From contig UQTJ01000021.1 of assembly GCA_900544075.1 (NCBI GenBank), positions 1 to 56,185 of the forward strand: 56,185 nt of DNA, written 5' to 3'. The notes under the pieces are model-generated. The model searched no databases. It saw nothing but the letters and a program-made list of their open reading frames with translations, and was not told where the DNA came from. Positions 16,967 to 25,793 of this stretch are shown here, one piece after another; within the stretch, counting starts at the first letter, position 1; each line of letters begins with the position of its first letter. Position numbers and translations under genes: made by a program. This stretch comes from an uncultured Bacteroides sp. (GTDB lineage Bacteria > Bacteroidota > Bacteroidia > Bacteroidales > Bacteroidaceae).

Positions 16967-17779
16967 TCATAAATCCATGTCTTTCACACAGCCGGTATGA
17001 TTATAGAAAACTTTATCGCCCCATATGGAATGAAACAGAGCATATTTGTCTACGCCGGAACAATGACATACTCCGAGTTGGTCAGGCACAGACTGTTTCA
17101 GTCCCTCGATTATCGCGACATCTTTCTCAGAAGGAGCATTATGAATATGGAAACCACCTATTACCATCTTCAAAGGAAGGTTATCAAAAGAGGACAATAT
17201 ACAGCGTAATATATTTGTAATTCCACGGTGTGAACAGGCACTTAGAACTACCAATCCTTCACAGCCCTTCAACACAAGAGCCAACTCGTCTTCAAACCGG
17301 TCAGGAATCAACTCCCCGCCACGCTTTACAAGAAACTGCTCAAAATGTGTATCTCTTTCATCCGAAACAGCCAGTTCAGGGAATACCCATACACCGGGCA
17401 GTATCTCTGTTGTCTTGTCGACAAACATAAAACGCGACATATCAAGGCGTTCAGAATGCTTTATACCATTCTCTCTATCTCCCTTAAACTTTGGATCAAG
17501 AGCCTCACGCTTGCATACTACCTTTGCTTTCTTGTTTATGTCAAGAAAAGCCTCAAGTCCACCTGCATGGTCGCTATGCCCATGCGAAAGAACCAGATAA
17601 TCAACCTTATCCAAATCGCAATGCAGGAAACGGGCATTCCTTGCAAACAAATCAGATGCACCTGTATCGAAAAGCACTACATTATCGCCGGCCTCAACAT
17701 ATAAGGACAATCCATGCTCCGCCTGCAGCTTGCGGCCATATACACAGTTTTCAACTAATGTGGTTATTTTGTATTTCAT
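16967..17779 (-). CDS. MBL-fold metallo-hydrolase (COG1237-like)
   Basis: A 270-residue metallo-beta-lactamase-fold protein. The metal motif is SHGHSDHAGG (His66, His68, Asp70, His71); a further Cys/His-bearing stretch VLSACSHRG lies near residue 183 and GGFHIHNAP near 208. This arrangement matches the group annotated as dihydropterin ribofuranosyl-aminobenzene 5'-phosphate synthase-like hydrolases (COG1237). Substrate specificity in bacteria is not established. It stands alone, leftward, with 107 bp to the GH127 gene, and there is no clear promoter match. Confidence 0.85.
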   Translation of the reverse strand: MKYKITTLVENCVYGRKLQAEHGLSLYVEAGDNVVLFDTGASDLFARNARFLHCDLDKVDYLVLSHGHSDHAGGLEAFLDINKKAKVVCKREALDPKFKGDRENGIKHSERLDMSRFMFVDKTTEILPGVWVFPELAVSDERDTHFEQFLVKRGGELIPDRFEDELALVLKGCEGLVVLSACSHRGITNILRCILSSFDNLPLKMVIGGFHIHNAPSEKDVAIIEGLKQSVPDQLGVCHCSGVDKYALFHSIWGDKVFYNHTGCVKDMDL

Positions 17780-17908
17780 ATTTTCAGTTGTTTGACGGTA
17801 TAAACATTTGATAAATAAACTCTTAACAGAGTATTTTAAAAACAGCGATAACGAATTATTAACCAGACTATTTTCAATGTTTGGAAGTCAAATAACTCAA
17901 TTGTATTG

Positions 17909-18223
17909 TCAATGTTTAACCTTACGGTACTTTTGATTTTTATCTTTTGGATTGTTTGGTATGGTCATTTCAATAACGCCCATCTCCAACAACTCACCAA
18001 TATACTTTTGCCTATTCTTACTCTGATTGGATATACCCAACCTATCCATTATTTCTTGTGATGTTCGTGGAACACTACAGAAAATACATATATCCTCTTG
18101 CTTCTTGGTTAATATCTGATGGTTACTTTTTTTCTGTTCATAGTTACTTTCATAGTTACTTTCTTCCTTTTGATAGTTACTTTGAACATCTAAGTCATCA
18201 CAGATTTGAATATGATTAACCAA
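17909..18223 (-). pseudogene. decayed gene: C-terminal winged-helix remnant
   Basis: An open frame of 104 residues has no ATG start: its first possible codon is TTG at 18223, with a stop codon immediately upstream. The part from about residue 38 on (LTKKQEDICIFCSVPRTSQEIMDRLG, then NRQKYIGELLEMGVIEMTIPNNPKDKNQKY) resembles the winged-helix C-terminus of AlbA_2/HATPase_c_4-type ATP-binding proteins. The N-terminal part is low complexity with repeated SNYE units that come from a tandem AGTTACTTT repeat in the DNA (about 18121-18190). I infer that the catalytic front of the gene has been lost. Confidence 0.6.
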
Positions 18224-18354
18224 TCAGTTTTACAGTATTTTTAGGCAACAAAGAATACCTAAAATTCGTATTTGAATGCAAAGTTAACCGTTCAATCTTA
18301 AACCACAAATTGTTCAAGGAAAATTGTACTTTTTGCGCCCATAAGCCGAAAAGG

Positions 18355-18427
18355 AAACGCTTCGTCATTTAAATCAAAACGCTTCGTCATTTAGACTTAA
18401 ACGACGAAACGTTTTTATTCGTCATTT
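18355..18427. repeat. 22-bp repeat array with inverted copy, upstream of radA
   Basis: Two direct units AAACGCTTCGTCATTTA start at 18355 and 18377 (period 22 bp). An inverted copy TAAACGACGAAACGTTT lies at 18398-18414 (15 of 17 complementary to the second unit, 4-nt loop, followed by a T run). A partial direct copy TTCGTCATTT lies at 18418-18427, immediately before the radA -7 box. It can form a terminator-like hairpin or serve as a multi-site operator. Confidence 0.8.
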
Positions 18428-18435
18428 CTTTATTG

Positions 18436-18443
18436 TATTTTTG
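18436..18443 (+). promoter_or_regulatory. -7 element TATTTTTG for radA
   Basis: TATTTTTG matches TAnnTTTG, 24 nt before the radA ATG. The last TTCGTCATTT repeat ends 8 nt upstream of it, inside the presumed -33/-7 spacer. Confidence 0.6.
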
Positions 18444-18467
18444 CCGATATTATAATGTTTTTCATCA

Positions 18468-19841
18468 ATGGCAAAAGACAAAACAGTATTCGTATGCACA
18501 AACTGCGGACAAGAGTCACCTAAGTGGATTGGCAAATGTCCTTCGTGCGGACAGTGGAACACTTTTTCGGAAGAAGTAGTCAGGAAGGAAACTCCTGTGG
18601 CTAAACATGTTGCACACGGGATTGAATCCATCCGATCAAAACCACAGTATCTAAGGGAGATTGTTTCATCGGACGAACAGAGAATAGACCTTATGGACGA
18701 CGAACTGAACAGAGTGCTCGGAGGAGGACTGGTGCAAGGCTCGCTCACTCTGCTTGGCGGCGAACCTGGTATAGGTAAATCCACTCTCGTTCTGCAGACA
18801 GTTCTGCATCTGACCGACAAAAGAATACTGTATATCTCCGGAGAGGAAAGTGCGCGGCAACTCAAACTGCGTGCTGACAGAATAAAGCATAATGGAGAAA
18901 GCGAACTGCTAATAGCATGCGAGACCTCGCTGGAACAGATTTTTGCCAATATCAAGAGTACCGCTCCCGACCTGGTTATCATAGACTCCATACAGACCAT
19001 CTCTACAGAGAACCTTGACTCATCACCAGGCAGCATAGTGCAGGTGAGAGAATGCTCGGCAGCAATACTGAGATTTGCCAAAGAAACGGGTACCCCTGTA
19101 ATACTGATTGGACATATAAACAAGGAGGGAAGTATTGCAGGACCTAAGGTATTGGAACATATCGTCGATACTGTACTGCAGTTTGAGGGCGACCAGCACT
19201 ATATGTACCGAATCCTAAGAAGCATAAAGAACCGTTTCGGAAGCACTGCTGAACTTGGTATATACGAGATGCGCCAGGACGGTCTGCGTCAGGTGAGCAA
19301 TCCGTCGGAACTGCTGCTCACTCAAGACCATGAGGGTATGAGCGGAATTTCCATCGCATGTGCCACAGAAGGTATCCGTCCATTCCTTATCGAAGTACAG
19401 GCTCTCGTAAGTACAGCGGCATACGGTACGCCTCAACGTTCGGCAACAGGTTTCGACATACGAAGAATGAACATGCTGCTTGCCGTATTAGAGAAACGTG
19501 TGGGATTCAAACTGGCTCAAAAGGATGTATTCCTGAACATTGCCGGCGGACTGAAGGTGAACGATCCTGCTATCGACTTGGCCGTGATAAGTGCCATTCT
19601 TTCAAGCAATATGGATACCGAGATAGAATCCGGAGTATGTATGGCCGGCGAAGTGGGACTGAGCGGAGAGATACGTCCGGTGAACAGAATAGAGCAAAGG
19701 ATAAGCGAGGCTGAGAAACTTGGTTTCACTCGTATGCTGGTACCAAAACATAATATGCAAGGACTTGACAAAAAGAAAATCAAGATAGAACTTATTCCGG
19801 TAAGGAAAGTGGAAGAGGCTTTCAGGGAACTTTTCGGATAA
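18468..19841 (+). CDS. radA: DNA repair/branch-migration protein RadA
   Basis: A RecA-like ATPase that helps process recombination intermediates. The 457-residue protein has all RadA parts: an N-terminal C4 zinc finger (Cys10, Cys13, Cys24, Cys27), Walker A GGEPGIGKST at 97-106, the RadA-specific KNRFG motif at 254-258, and a C-terminal Lon-protease-like domain with GGLKVNDPAIDLA and GEVGLSGEIRPV. The start is ATG at 18468, close to a promoter box. The repeat array in front of it is unusual. An FAD-dependent oxidoreductase gene follows after 54 bp. Confidence 0.97.
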   Translation: MAKDKTVFVCTNCGQESPKWIGKCPSCGQWNTFSEEVVRKETPVAKHVAHGIESIRSKPQYLREIVSSDEQRIDLMDDELNRVLGGGLVQGSLTLLGGEPGIGKSTLVLQTVLHLTDKRILYISGEESARQLKLRADRIKHNGESELLIACETSLEQIFANIKSTAPDLVIIDSIQTISTENLDSSPGSIVQVRECSAAILRFAKETGTPVILIGHINKEGSIAGPKVLEHIVDTVLQFEGDQHYMYRILRSIKNRFGSTAELGIYEMRQDGLRQVSNPSELLLTQDHEGMSGISIACATEGIRPFLIEVQALVSTAAYGTPQRSATGFDIRRMNMLLAVLEKRVGFKLAQKDVFLNIAGGLKVNDPAIDLAVISAILSSNMDTEIESGVCMAGEVGLSGEIRPVNRIEQRISEAEKLGFTRMLVPKHNMQGLDKKKIKIELIPVRKVEEAFRELFG

Positions 19842-19895
19842 AGAATTTTCCAATCCCATCAACCAACAACTAAAAACTAAAAACTCCACCCAAAA

Positions 19896-21539
19896 ATGGT
19901 AAACGAATATCAACTCAGAATATTGCCTGAACAGGCTGCAAGCGAACAGTCGCTGAAGACATATATCAGCCGCGAAAAGGGGCTTGACATCAGAACCATC
20001 AACGCAGTGAGGGTACTGAAGAAGAGTATCGACGCACGTCAGCGTACCATATATGTAAACGTAAAGGTACAGGTCTTCATCAACGAGGTTCCTGACACAC
20101 AGGAATATATCCCGACTGAATATAAGAATGTAAGCGGAAAACCGGAAGTGATTGTAGTAGGCGCAGGCCCGGGAGGACTGTTTGCCGCACTGCGACTGAT
20201 AGAACTTGGACTTCGTCCGATAGTGATTGAACGCGGAAAGAATGTACGCGAAAGGAAAGAAGACCTGGCAAAAATAAGCCGCGAGCATAAGGTTGATTCT
20301 GAATCGAACTACAGTTTCGGTGAAGGTGGTGCAGGTGCATATTCCGACGGTAAGCTTTACACCAGGAGCAAAAAGCGCGGCAATGTGGACAAGATTCTGA
20401 ATGTGTTCTGCCAGCACGGAGCAAGTACTTCAATTCTTGTAGATGCTCATCCTCATATTGGAACAGACAAGCTTCCGAGAGTAATTGAGAATATGAGAAA
20501 TACCATCCTTGAATGTGGCGGTGAAGTTCACTTCAAAACCAGGATGGATGCTATCATAATAGAAAAGAACAAGGTTGTCGGTATAGAAACTAACGACGGA
20601 AGGACTTTCAGAGGTCCGGTTATACTTGCCACGGGACATTCAGCTCGCGATGTCTACCGTTGGCTGTATGCCAACGGTGTGAAGATGGAAACCAAAGGTC
20701 TTGCCGTTGGTGTACGTCTGGAACATCCGTCAATGCTTATCGACCAGATTCAATATCACAACAAGAACGGAAGAGGTAAATACCTGCCGGCTGCGGAATA
20801 CAGTTTCGTACAGCAGGTGGACGGACGCGGTGTTTACAGTTTCTGTATGTGTCCGGGCGGTTTCGTAGTTCCGGCTGCAAGCGGTCCTCACCAGTTGGTT
20901 GTTAACGGAATGAGTCCGAGCAACCGTGGTACGAAATGGAGCAACTCGGGTATGGTGGTAGAAATCCGTCCCGAAGACCTGAACGACCCTACCCTGCAAC
21001 TTCAGGCATGCGAAGTATTTGAAGGTTCCGCCGAACAGCAGACTGAAGAACTTATACGCAAAACAGCCAAGAATGGAGAGCAGTCGGTACTGGCAATGAT
21101 GCAGTTCCAGGAAAGACTGGAACAGATATGCTGGCAGCAGGCCAATATGCGACAGACAGCTCCGGCACAGAGAATGGTGGATTTCACAAGGAAAAAACTC
21201 AGCTATGACCTACCTGTCACTTCCTATAGTCCCGGTATCATATCATCTCCCCTGCACTTCTGGATGCCTAAATTCATCAGCGAACGTCTGAGCAAGGGAT
21301 TCGAAATGTTCGGCAGAAGCTCGCGCGGATTCCTCACAAACGATGCAGTGATGATTGCAGTGGAAACACGTACTTCGGCCCCTGTAAGAATTGTGAGAGA
21401 CAATGAAACCCTTCAGAATGTCACTGTAGAGGGCCTTTTCCCTTGTGGCGAAGGTGCAGGATATGCCGGAGGAATAGTTTCGGCCGGTGTTGACGGAGAG
21501 AGATGCGCAGAAGCCGTAGCTGCATTTATGAGAGTTTAA
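19896..21539 (+). CDS. FAD-dependent oxidoreductase (COG2509-like)
   Basis: A 547-residue cytoplasmic flavoprotein. After an N-terminal region of about 90 residues comes the Rossmann FAD motif VVGAGPGGLFAALRL (about 86-100). A C-terminal FAD-closing stretch GEGAGYAGGIVSAGVDG lies near residue 517. A YSFGEGGAGAYSDGKLYTR segment near 142 is typical of this group, annotated as uncharacterised FAD-dependent dehydrogenases. Substrate is unknown. It follows radA by 54 bp without a visible terminator or promoter box and precedes a NarL-like gene by 33 bp, so co-transcription is possible. Confidence 0.85.
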   Translation: MVNEYQLRILPEQAASEQSLKTYISREKGLDIRTINAVRVLKKSIDARQRTIYVNVKVQVFINEVPDTQEYIPTEYKNVSGKPEVIVVGAGPGGLFAALRLIELGLRPIVIERGKNVRERKEDLAKISREHKVDSESNYSFGEGGAGAYSDGKLYTRSKKRGNVDKILNVFCQHGASTSILVDAHPHIGTDKLPRVIENMRNTILECGGEVHFKTRMDAIIIEKNKVVGIETNDGRTFRGPVILATGHSARDVYRWLYANGVKMETKGLAVGVRLEHPSMLIDQIQYHNKNGRGKYLPAAEYSFVQQVDGRGVYSFCMCPGGFVVPAASGPHQLVVNGMSPSNRGTKWSNSGMVVEIRPEDLNDPTLQLQACEVFEGSAEQQTEELIRKTAKNGEQSVLAMMQFQERLEQICWQQANMRQTAPAQRMVDFTRKKLSYDLPVTSYSPGIISSPLHFWMPKFISERLSKGFEMFGRSSRGFLTNDAVMIAVETRTSAPVRIVRDNETLQNVTVEGLFPCGEGAGYAGGIVSAGVDGERCAEAVAAFMRV

Positions 21540-21572
21540 ATACCATTTAAATACTGTTTAAACAATAATTAA

Positions 21573-22154
21573 ATGACTTCAGAAATAGCTATCATAGAGA
21601 GAAATACTCTTACCGCATTAGGCTTACAGACTATCTTGGAAGAGCTTATTCCGCAGGCTGTAATACGTGTGTTTCATTCGTTCGAAGAGCTTATTGACGA
21701 CACTCCCGACATGTATGCCCACTATTTCGTTTCGACAGCAATATACTTCGAGCATACAGCTTTCTTTCTGGAAAGAAGACCTAAAAGCATCGTTCTCTCG
21801 GCCGGAGAGTCACAGATTCCTATAGGAGTTCCTGTACTCAACACCTTCCTGCCACAGGAAAAACTGATAAAGGCTTTCATGAATATGCGCGACAGAGGAC
21901 ACGAAATGACTCACCACCGCACAAAGCCACAACCTCAAAGTGACACTCCTACTCTTTCTGCAAGAGAGATAGAGGTACTGGTTCTCGTAACCAAAGGATA
22001 TATCAACAAAGAAATAGCCGACAAACTTAACATCGGACTGACAACTGTTATATCGCACAGAAAGAACATCACAGAGAAACTTGGTATCAAATCCGTGTCC
22101 GGACTGGCCATTTATGCCGTAATGAACGGATATATCGATGCCGACAGCATATAA
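21573..22154 (+). CDS. NarL/LuxR-type regulator with a degenerate receiver domain
   Basis: A 193-residue DNA-binding protein. The C-terminal LuxR helix-turn-helix is clear (SAREIEVLVLVTKGYINKEIA then SHRKNITEKLGIKSV, about residues 132-180). The N-terminal half aligns in length and pattern with a response-regulator receiver but lacks the acidic pair (Glu9-Arg10 instead of two acidic residues), the phospho-acceptor Asp (Ser54 in YFVSTAIY) and the conserved Lys. It probably works without phosphorylation. It lies just before a TonB-dependent receptor gene and may control it; that link is inferred from position only. Confidence 0.85.
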   Translation: MTSEIAIIERNTLTALGLQTILEELIPQAVIRVFHSFEELIDDTPDMYAHYFVSTAIYFEHTAFFLERRPKSIVLSAGESQIPIGVPVLNTFLPQEKLIKAFMNMRDRGHEMTHHRTKPQPQSDTPTLSAREIEVLVLVTKGYINKEIADKLNIGLTTVISHRKNITEKLGIKSVSGLAIYAVMNGYIDADSI

Positions 22155-22239
22155 AATCATAAGAAATTAGGATTGTACGTTTATGTAATTTGGAGTTTCT
22201 TTGCATCCGAATTACAAAAACCACAAACAGACTGAAGAA

Positions 22240-24681
22240 ATGAGAAGACGTACAGTTCTAAAGACATTTAAGTTTATGGCGGCAGGCGTTACCGTAGCAA
22301 TGGGAGTAACTCCTGCCTACAGTCTGCCAACAAACGAGAGTATCAGTGCACCGGCAGACACTACCAGAGTGATAGACATAGAAGAAGTGGTGGTCATCGC
22401 CACTCCTAAGGAAAATAACAGACTGAGACAGCAGCCTCTGTCGGCCACATCATTCTCGCAGGGAGATATGAGGAACAATTCTGTAACTTCCGTAAAATCA
22501 TTATCCGGACTTGTTCCAAACCTTTTCATCCCTGACTATGGTTCAAAGCTTACTACTTCTGTATATGTAAGAGGTATCGGCTCAAGAATCAACACTCCTG
22601 CCGTGGGACTGTATGTTGACAATATACCTTTCATAGACAAGTCGGCTTTCGACTTCAATTATTCCGACATTGAACGTATCGACGTATTGCGCGGTCCGCA
22701 GGGAACACTGTACGGACGTAATACTATGGGCGGTCTTATCCGTGTATTTACTAAATCACCGTTCACATACCAGGGAACTGACATCAGTCTGGGAGCTGCC
22801 ACTTACAATAATTACAAAGCATCCGTAAATCACTATCACCGTATCTCTGATAAATTCGCTTTCTCGGCAGGTGCTTTCTACGAGCATGAAGGAGGTTTCT
22901 TTGAAAATACAGCACGCAACAACGAAAAAATAGACAAGGGTGATGAAGTCGGCGGCAGAATGAGGGCCATATGGTTGCCAAAGGAGAATCTGAAACTTGA
23001 CTTTACCGTAAATTACGAATACTCAAATCAAGGGGGATATCCGTATCAACTGACAAGCCTTTCTGAAACAGATGTCTACTATCAGGACTTGAAAGGCGAC
23101 TTGGGCAAAGTGGCATATAACAACGAATGCGGATATATGCGCCATCTTCTTAACGGAGGTCTGAACATCGAGCATCAGGCTGAGAACTTCATCCTAAGCA
23201 GTGTGACAGGTTTCCAGTATCTGAAAGATGAAATGAACCTCGATCAGGACTTCACAAGAAAGAATGTCTATACAATGTCACAAAGACAGAACTCAAAAAC
23301 CATAAGCGAGGAGATTGTGCTCAAATCAAAACCGGGACGTCGCTGGCAGTGGACTACAGGTGTGAGCGGTTTCTATCAATGGCTTAATACTGAGGGGCCT
23401 GTGACTTTTCACGAGGATGGAATATCTTCTTTAATGGAAGGGAATGTTAACGGAATATTCAAGAGTCTTAAGGCCGAAAATCCCGGAATGCCGGACATGA
23501 GTCTTGATATTACTGACAATAATATTCTTATAGGTGGAAGTTTCAAATCACCAATGCTTAGTACCGGAGTATACCACCAATCTACAATAAATGACATTAT
23601 CTTCGAAGGACTTTCATTCACTGCAGGTTTAAGAATGGAGTATGAAAGATATTGGTTGGATTATAGTTCTAATTCCAATATCAACTTCGATTTCAATATG
23701 TCCATTATGCAAAGACCAATGTCATTCAAAGGTCTGAAATCAACACCAGATGTCAATGGCAATATAAATCATGATTATATTCAGTTATTGCCAAAATTCG
23801 CATTACAATACGATTTCAACAAGAACAATAACATATACGCATCTGTAACTAAAGGTTATCGTTCTGGAGGATACAACATTCAGATGTTCTCAGAAATAGT
23901 ACAAGGCGAAATGATTAACGGAATGATAGCTACACTTGATGAAAATACCAAAGGAATGGTTTCCAAAATGGGAGGTGACAAAATACCTCACTATGAATAC
24001 AATGTACAAGAAACAACAAAATACAAGCCTGAATACTCATGGAATTACGAAATAGGTTCACATATGACTATGTTTGACGGACGTTTGCAGGCAGATATAG
24101 CAGCATTCTATATGGACACTCACGACCAGCAGATTTCACGTTTTGCGGCAAGCGGACTTGGACGTATCACCGTCAATGCAGGTAAGAGCAGGAGTATTGG
24201 TGGAGAACTGGCTCTGAAAGCTCAGATAACAGATAATTTTATCCTGAACGGTAACTACGGATATACAAACTCTAAGTTCACAGAATATATAAGTAACTAC
24301 AAGGATGCACAAGGCAAATTGCAGGAAGTAAGTTATAATGGCAATTACGTTCCATTCGTTCCTGAACATACATTCACAGTTGGAGGTCAGTATATCTTCC
24401 GTATGAAAAGCGGTGCATGGCTGGATAACATTATAGTAAATGCCAACTACAAAGGTGCTGGACGCATCTATTGGACAGAGCAAAACAATGCTTACCAGAA
24501 CCTCTACGGTACACTGAACGGACGAATAAGCCTTAATAAAGGTAACGGACAGATTGGTATCTGGATAAACAATGCCCTGAACACAGAATACCAGGCATTC
24601 TACTTTGAATCAATGAACAGAGGATTCGCACAGATGGGACGCCCGATGCAGATTGGCGTTGACTTGAGATGCAGATTCTAA
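22240..24681 (+). CDS. TonB-dependent outer-membrane receptor
   Basis: An outer-membrane receptor of 813 residues counted from ATG 22240; the frame opens earlier only through a TTG. A signal peptide (MRRRTVLKTFKFMAAGVTVAMG and the following residues) leads to a TonB-box-like EEVVVIATP. The plug domain has SVYVRGIGSRINTPAVGLYVD and RIDVLRGPQGTLYGRNTMGG, and a 22-strand-type barrel ends in an aromatic residue (RCRF). It lacks the N-terminal carboxypeptidase-regulatory-like domain and size of SusC, and no SusD follows, so it fits siderophore, heme or cofactor uptake better than glycan uptake. The ligand is unknown. A terminator follows at 24698-24738. Confidence 0.9.
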   Translation: MRRRTVLKTFKFMAAGVTVAMGVTPAYSLPTNESISAPADTTRVIDIEEVVVIATPKENNRLRQQPLSATSFSQGDMRNNSVTSVKSLSGLVPNLFIPDYGSKLTTSVYVRGIGSRINTPAVGLYVDNIPFIDKSAFDFNYSDIERIDVLRGPQGTLYGRNTMGGLIRVFTKSPFTYQGTDISLGAATYNNYKASVNHYHRISDKFAFSAGAFYEHEGGFFENTARNNEKIDKGDEVGGRMRAIWLPKENLKLDFTVNYEYSNQGGYPYQLTSLSETDVYYQDLKGDLGKVAYNNECGYMRHLLNGGLNIEHQAENFILSSVTGFQYLKDEMNLDQDFTRKNVYTMSQRQNSKTISEEIVLKSKPGRRWQWTTGVSGFYQWLNTEGPVTFHEDGISSLMEGNVNGIFKSLKAENPGMPDMSLDITDNNILIGGSFKSPMLSTGVYHQSTINDIIFEGLSFTAGLRMEYERYWLDYSSNSNINFDFNMSIMQRPMSFKGLKSTPDVNGNINHDYIQLLPKFALQYDFNKNNNIYASVTKGYRSGGYNIQMFSEIVQGEMINGMIATLDENTKGMVSKMGGDKIPHYEYNVQETTKYKPEYSWNYEIGSHMTMFDGRLQADIAAFYMDTHDQQISRFAASGLGRITVNAGKSRSIGGELALKAQITDNFILNGNYGYTNSKFTEYISNYKDAQGKLQEVSYNGNYVPFVPEHTFTVGGQYIFRMKSGAWLDNIIVNANYKGAGRIYWTEQNNAYQNLYGTLNGRISLNKGNGQIGIWINNALNTEYQAFYFESMNRGFAQMGRPMQIGVDLRCRF

Positions 24682-24697
24682 TATACTTAGTCATACT

Positions 24698-24738
24698 ACA
24701 CAGAAACGGCGGAACAAATCGTTCAGCCGTTTCTGTGT
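24698..24738. terminator. bidirectional terminator between the TonB receptor and ppx
   Basis: A 13-bp perfect stem (24698-24710 with 24726-24738) and a 15-nt loop lie between two convergent genes. Confidence 0.85.
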
Positions 24739-24742
24739 TATA

Positions 24743-25681
24743 TCACACCTCATTATTCAGAGCCTTCCATTTATTGCGCAGATAGATACCGTCTATCACT
24801 CCATCGGCAAGACCGATAACAGGAACATAGATGTAAGTAGCCTTTATGATATCGGAAATAGTAAGGAATATATCTCCGGCAGGTACAATAACGTCCGCAC
24901 GGTCAGGCTTCAGATTGAATTTCTGCATTCTTTCAGCCACTGTGTATTGTTTCAACTCGTTATGCAGTTCCTGCAAAGAGGCTACAGTCATACGGGCACG
25001 TTTCTTGTCCTTCTTTTCTATCATACGGTACAACTTGTTTATATTTCCTCCCGAACCTATGATATTGATGCCGGGATAAGATTGTGCAAGTTCGGCCATA
25101 TCGTTCTTGAGTCTGTCCCACTCACCTTCTTTTACGGCATCGTTAAGAATACGCACTGTACCGATATTATAAGAACGGCTGCATACCAACTGACCTCGGG
25201 AAAGGAGATTGATTTCTGTACTACCACCACCTACATCGACATACATGTAATTTCCTTTACGGTCTTCCATCGACTCAACATGATTGTTATATACAATCTT
25301 TGCTTCTTCCTGACCGTCGATTATTTCTATCTGAATACCAGATTCCTTAGCCACACGCTTTATTATCTCCTGACCGTTCTTTGAATCACGCATAGCCGAA
25401 GTGGCACAGGCACGATAATCTTTCACATCGTAAATCTTCATCAGATAGCTGTATGATTTCATCAGACGGACCATGTTCTTGGCTTTCTTATCCGAAATCT
25501 TATTCTTGGAGAACACATCGAAACCCAAACGAAGAGGCACACGCAATAGCAGAACTTTAGAGAACTTAACCCCTTCCTTAGTCTCTTCCAGATGCTTTAT
25601 AAGCAAACGTACAGCATTCGAACCTATGTCAATAGCTGCATAATTCACACCGTTAAGTGCTGTTTCCATTTCCTTACTCAT
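24743..25681 (-). CDS. ppx: Ppx/GppA-family exopolyphosphatase
   Basis: It hydrolyses terminal phosphates of polyphosphate or the pppGpp gamma-phosphate. The 312-residue length is that of the short two-domain form, without the C-terminal HD-like domain of E. coli Ppx. The ASKHA phosphate motifs are AIDIGSNAVRLLI near residue 16 and YVDVGGGSTEIN near residue 147, and IIGSGGN lies near 210. It is 112 bp downstream of ppk1 on the same strand, a natural pair that makes and breaks polyphosphate. A small hairpin lies between the two genes. Confidence 0.93.
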   Translation of the reverse strand: MSKEMETALNGVNYAAIDIGSNAVRLLIKHLEETKEGVKFSKVLLLRVPLRLGFDVFSKNKISDKKAKNMVRLMKSYSYLMKIYDVKDYRACATSAMRDSKNGQEIIKRVAKESGIQIEIIDGQEEAKIVYNNHVESMEDRKGNYMYVDVGGGSTEINLLSRGQLVCSRSYNIGTVRILNDAVKEGEWDRLKNDMAELAQSYPGINIIGSGGNINKLYRMIEKKDKKRARMTVASLQELHNELKQYTVAERMQKFNLKPDRADVIVPAGDIFLTISDIIKATYIYVPVIGLADGVIDGIYLRNKWKALNNEV

Positions 25682-25730
25682 AGTATTCGTTTTTTATAAT
25701 TTAACAGTTAGTTTATAAATGCGAATAATT

Positions 25731-25758
25731 GCTTGCCACTATACCCTTGCGGGCAAGC
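25731..25758 (-). other. hairpin in the ppk1-ppx spacer
   Basis: GCTTGCC (25731-25737) pairs with GGCAAGC (25752-25758) across a 14-nt loop. No T run follows on the minus strand, so an mRNA processing or stability element is more likely than a terminator. Confidence 0.4.
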
Positions 25759-25793
25759 GACAAGCAACGTTGTGAAAAATCAAGCTATAATAT

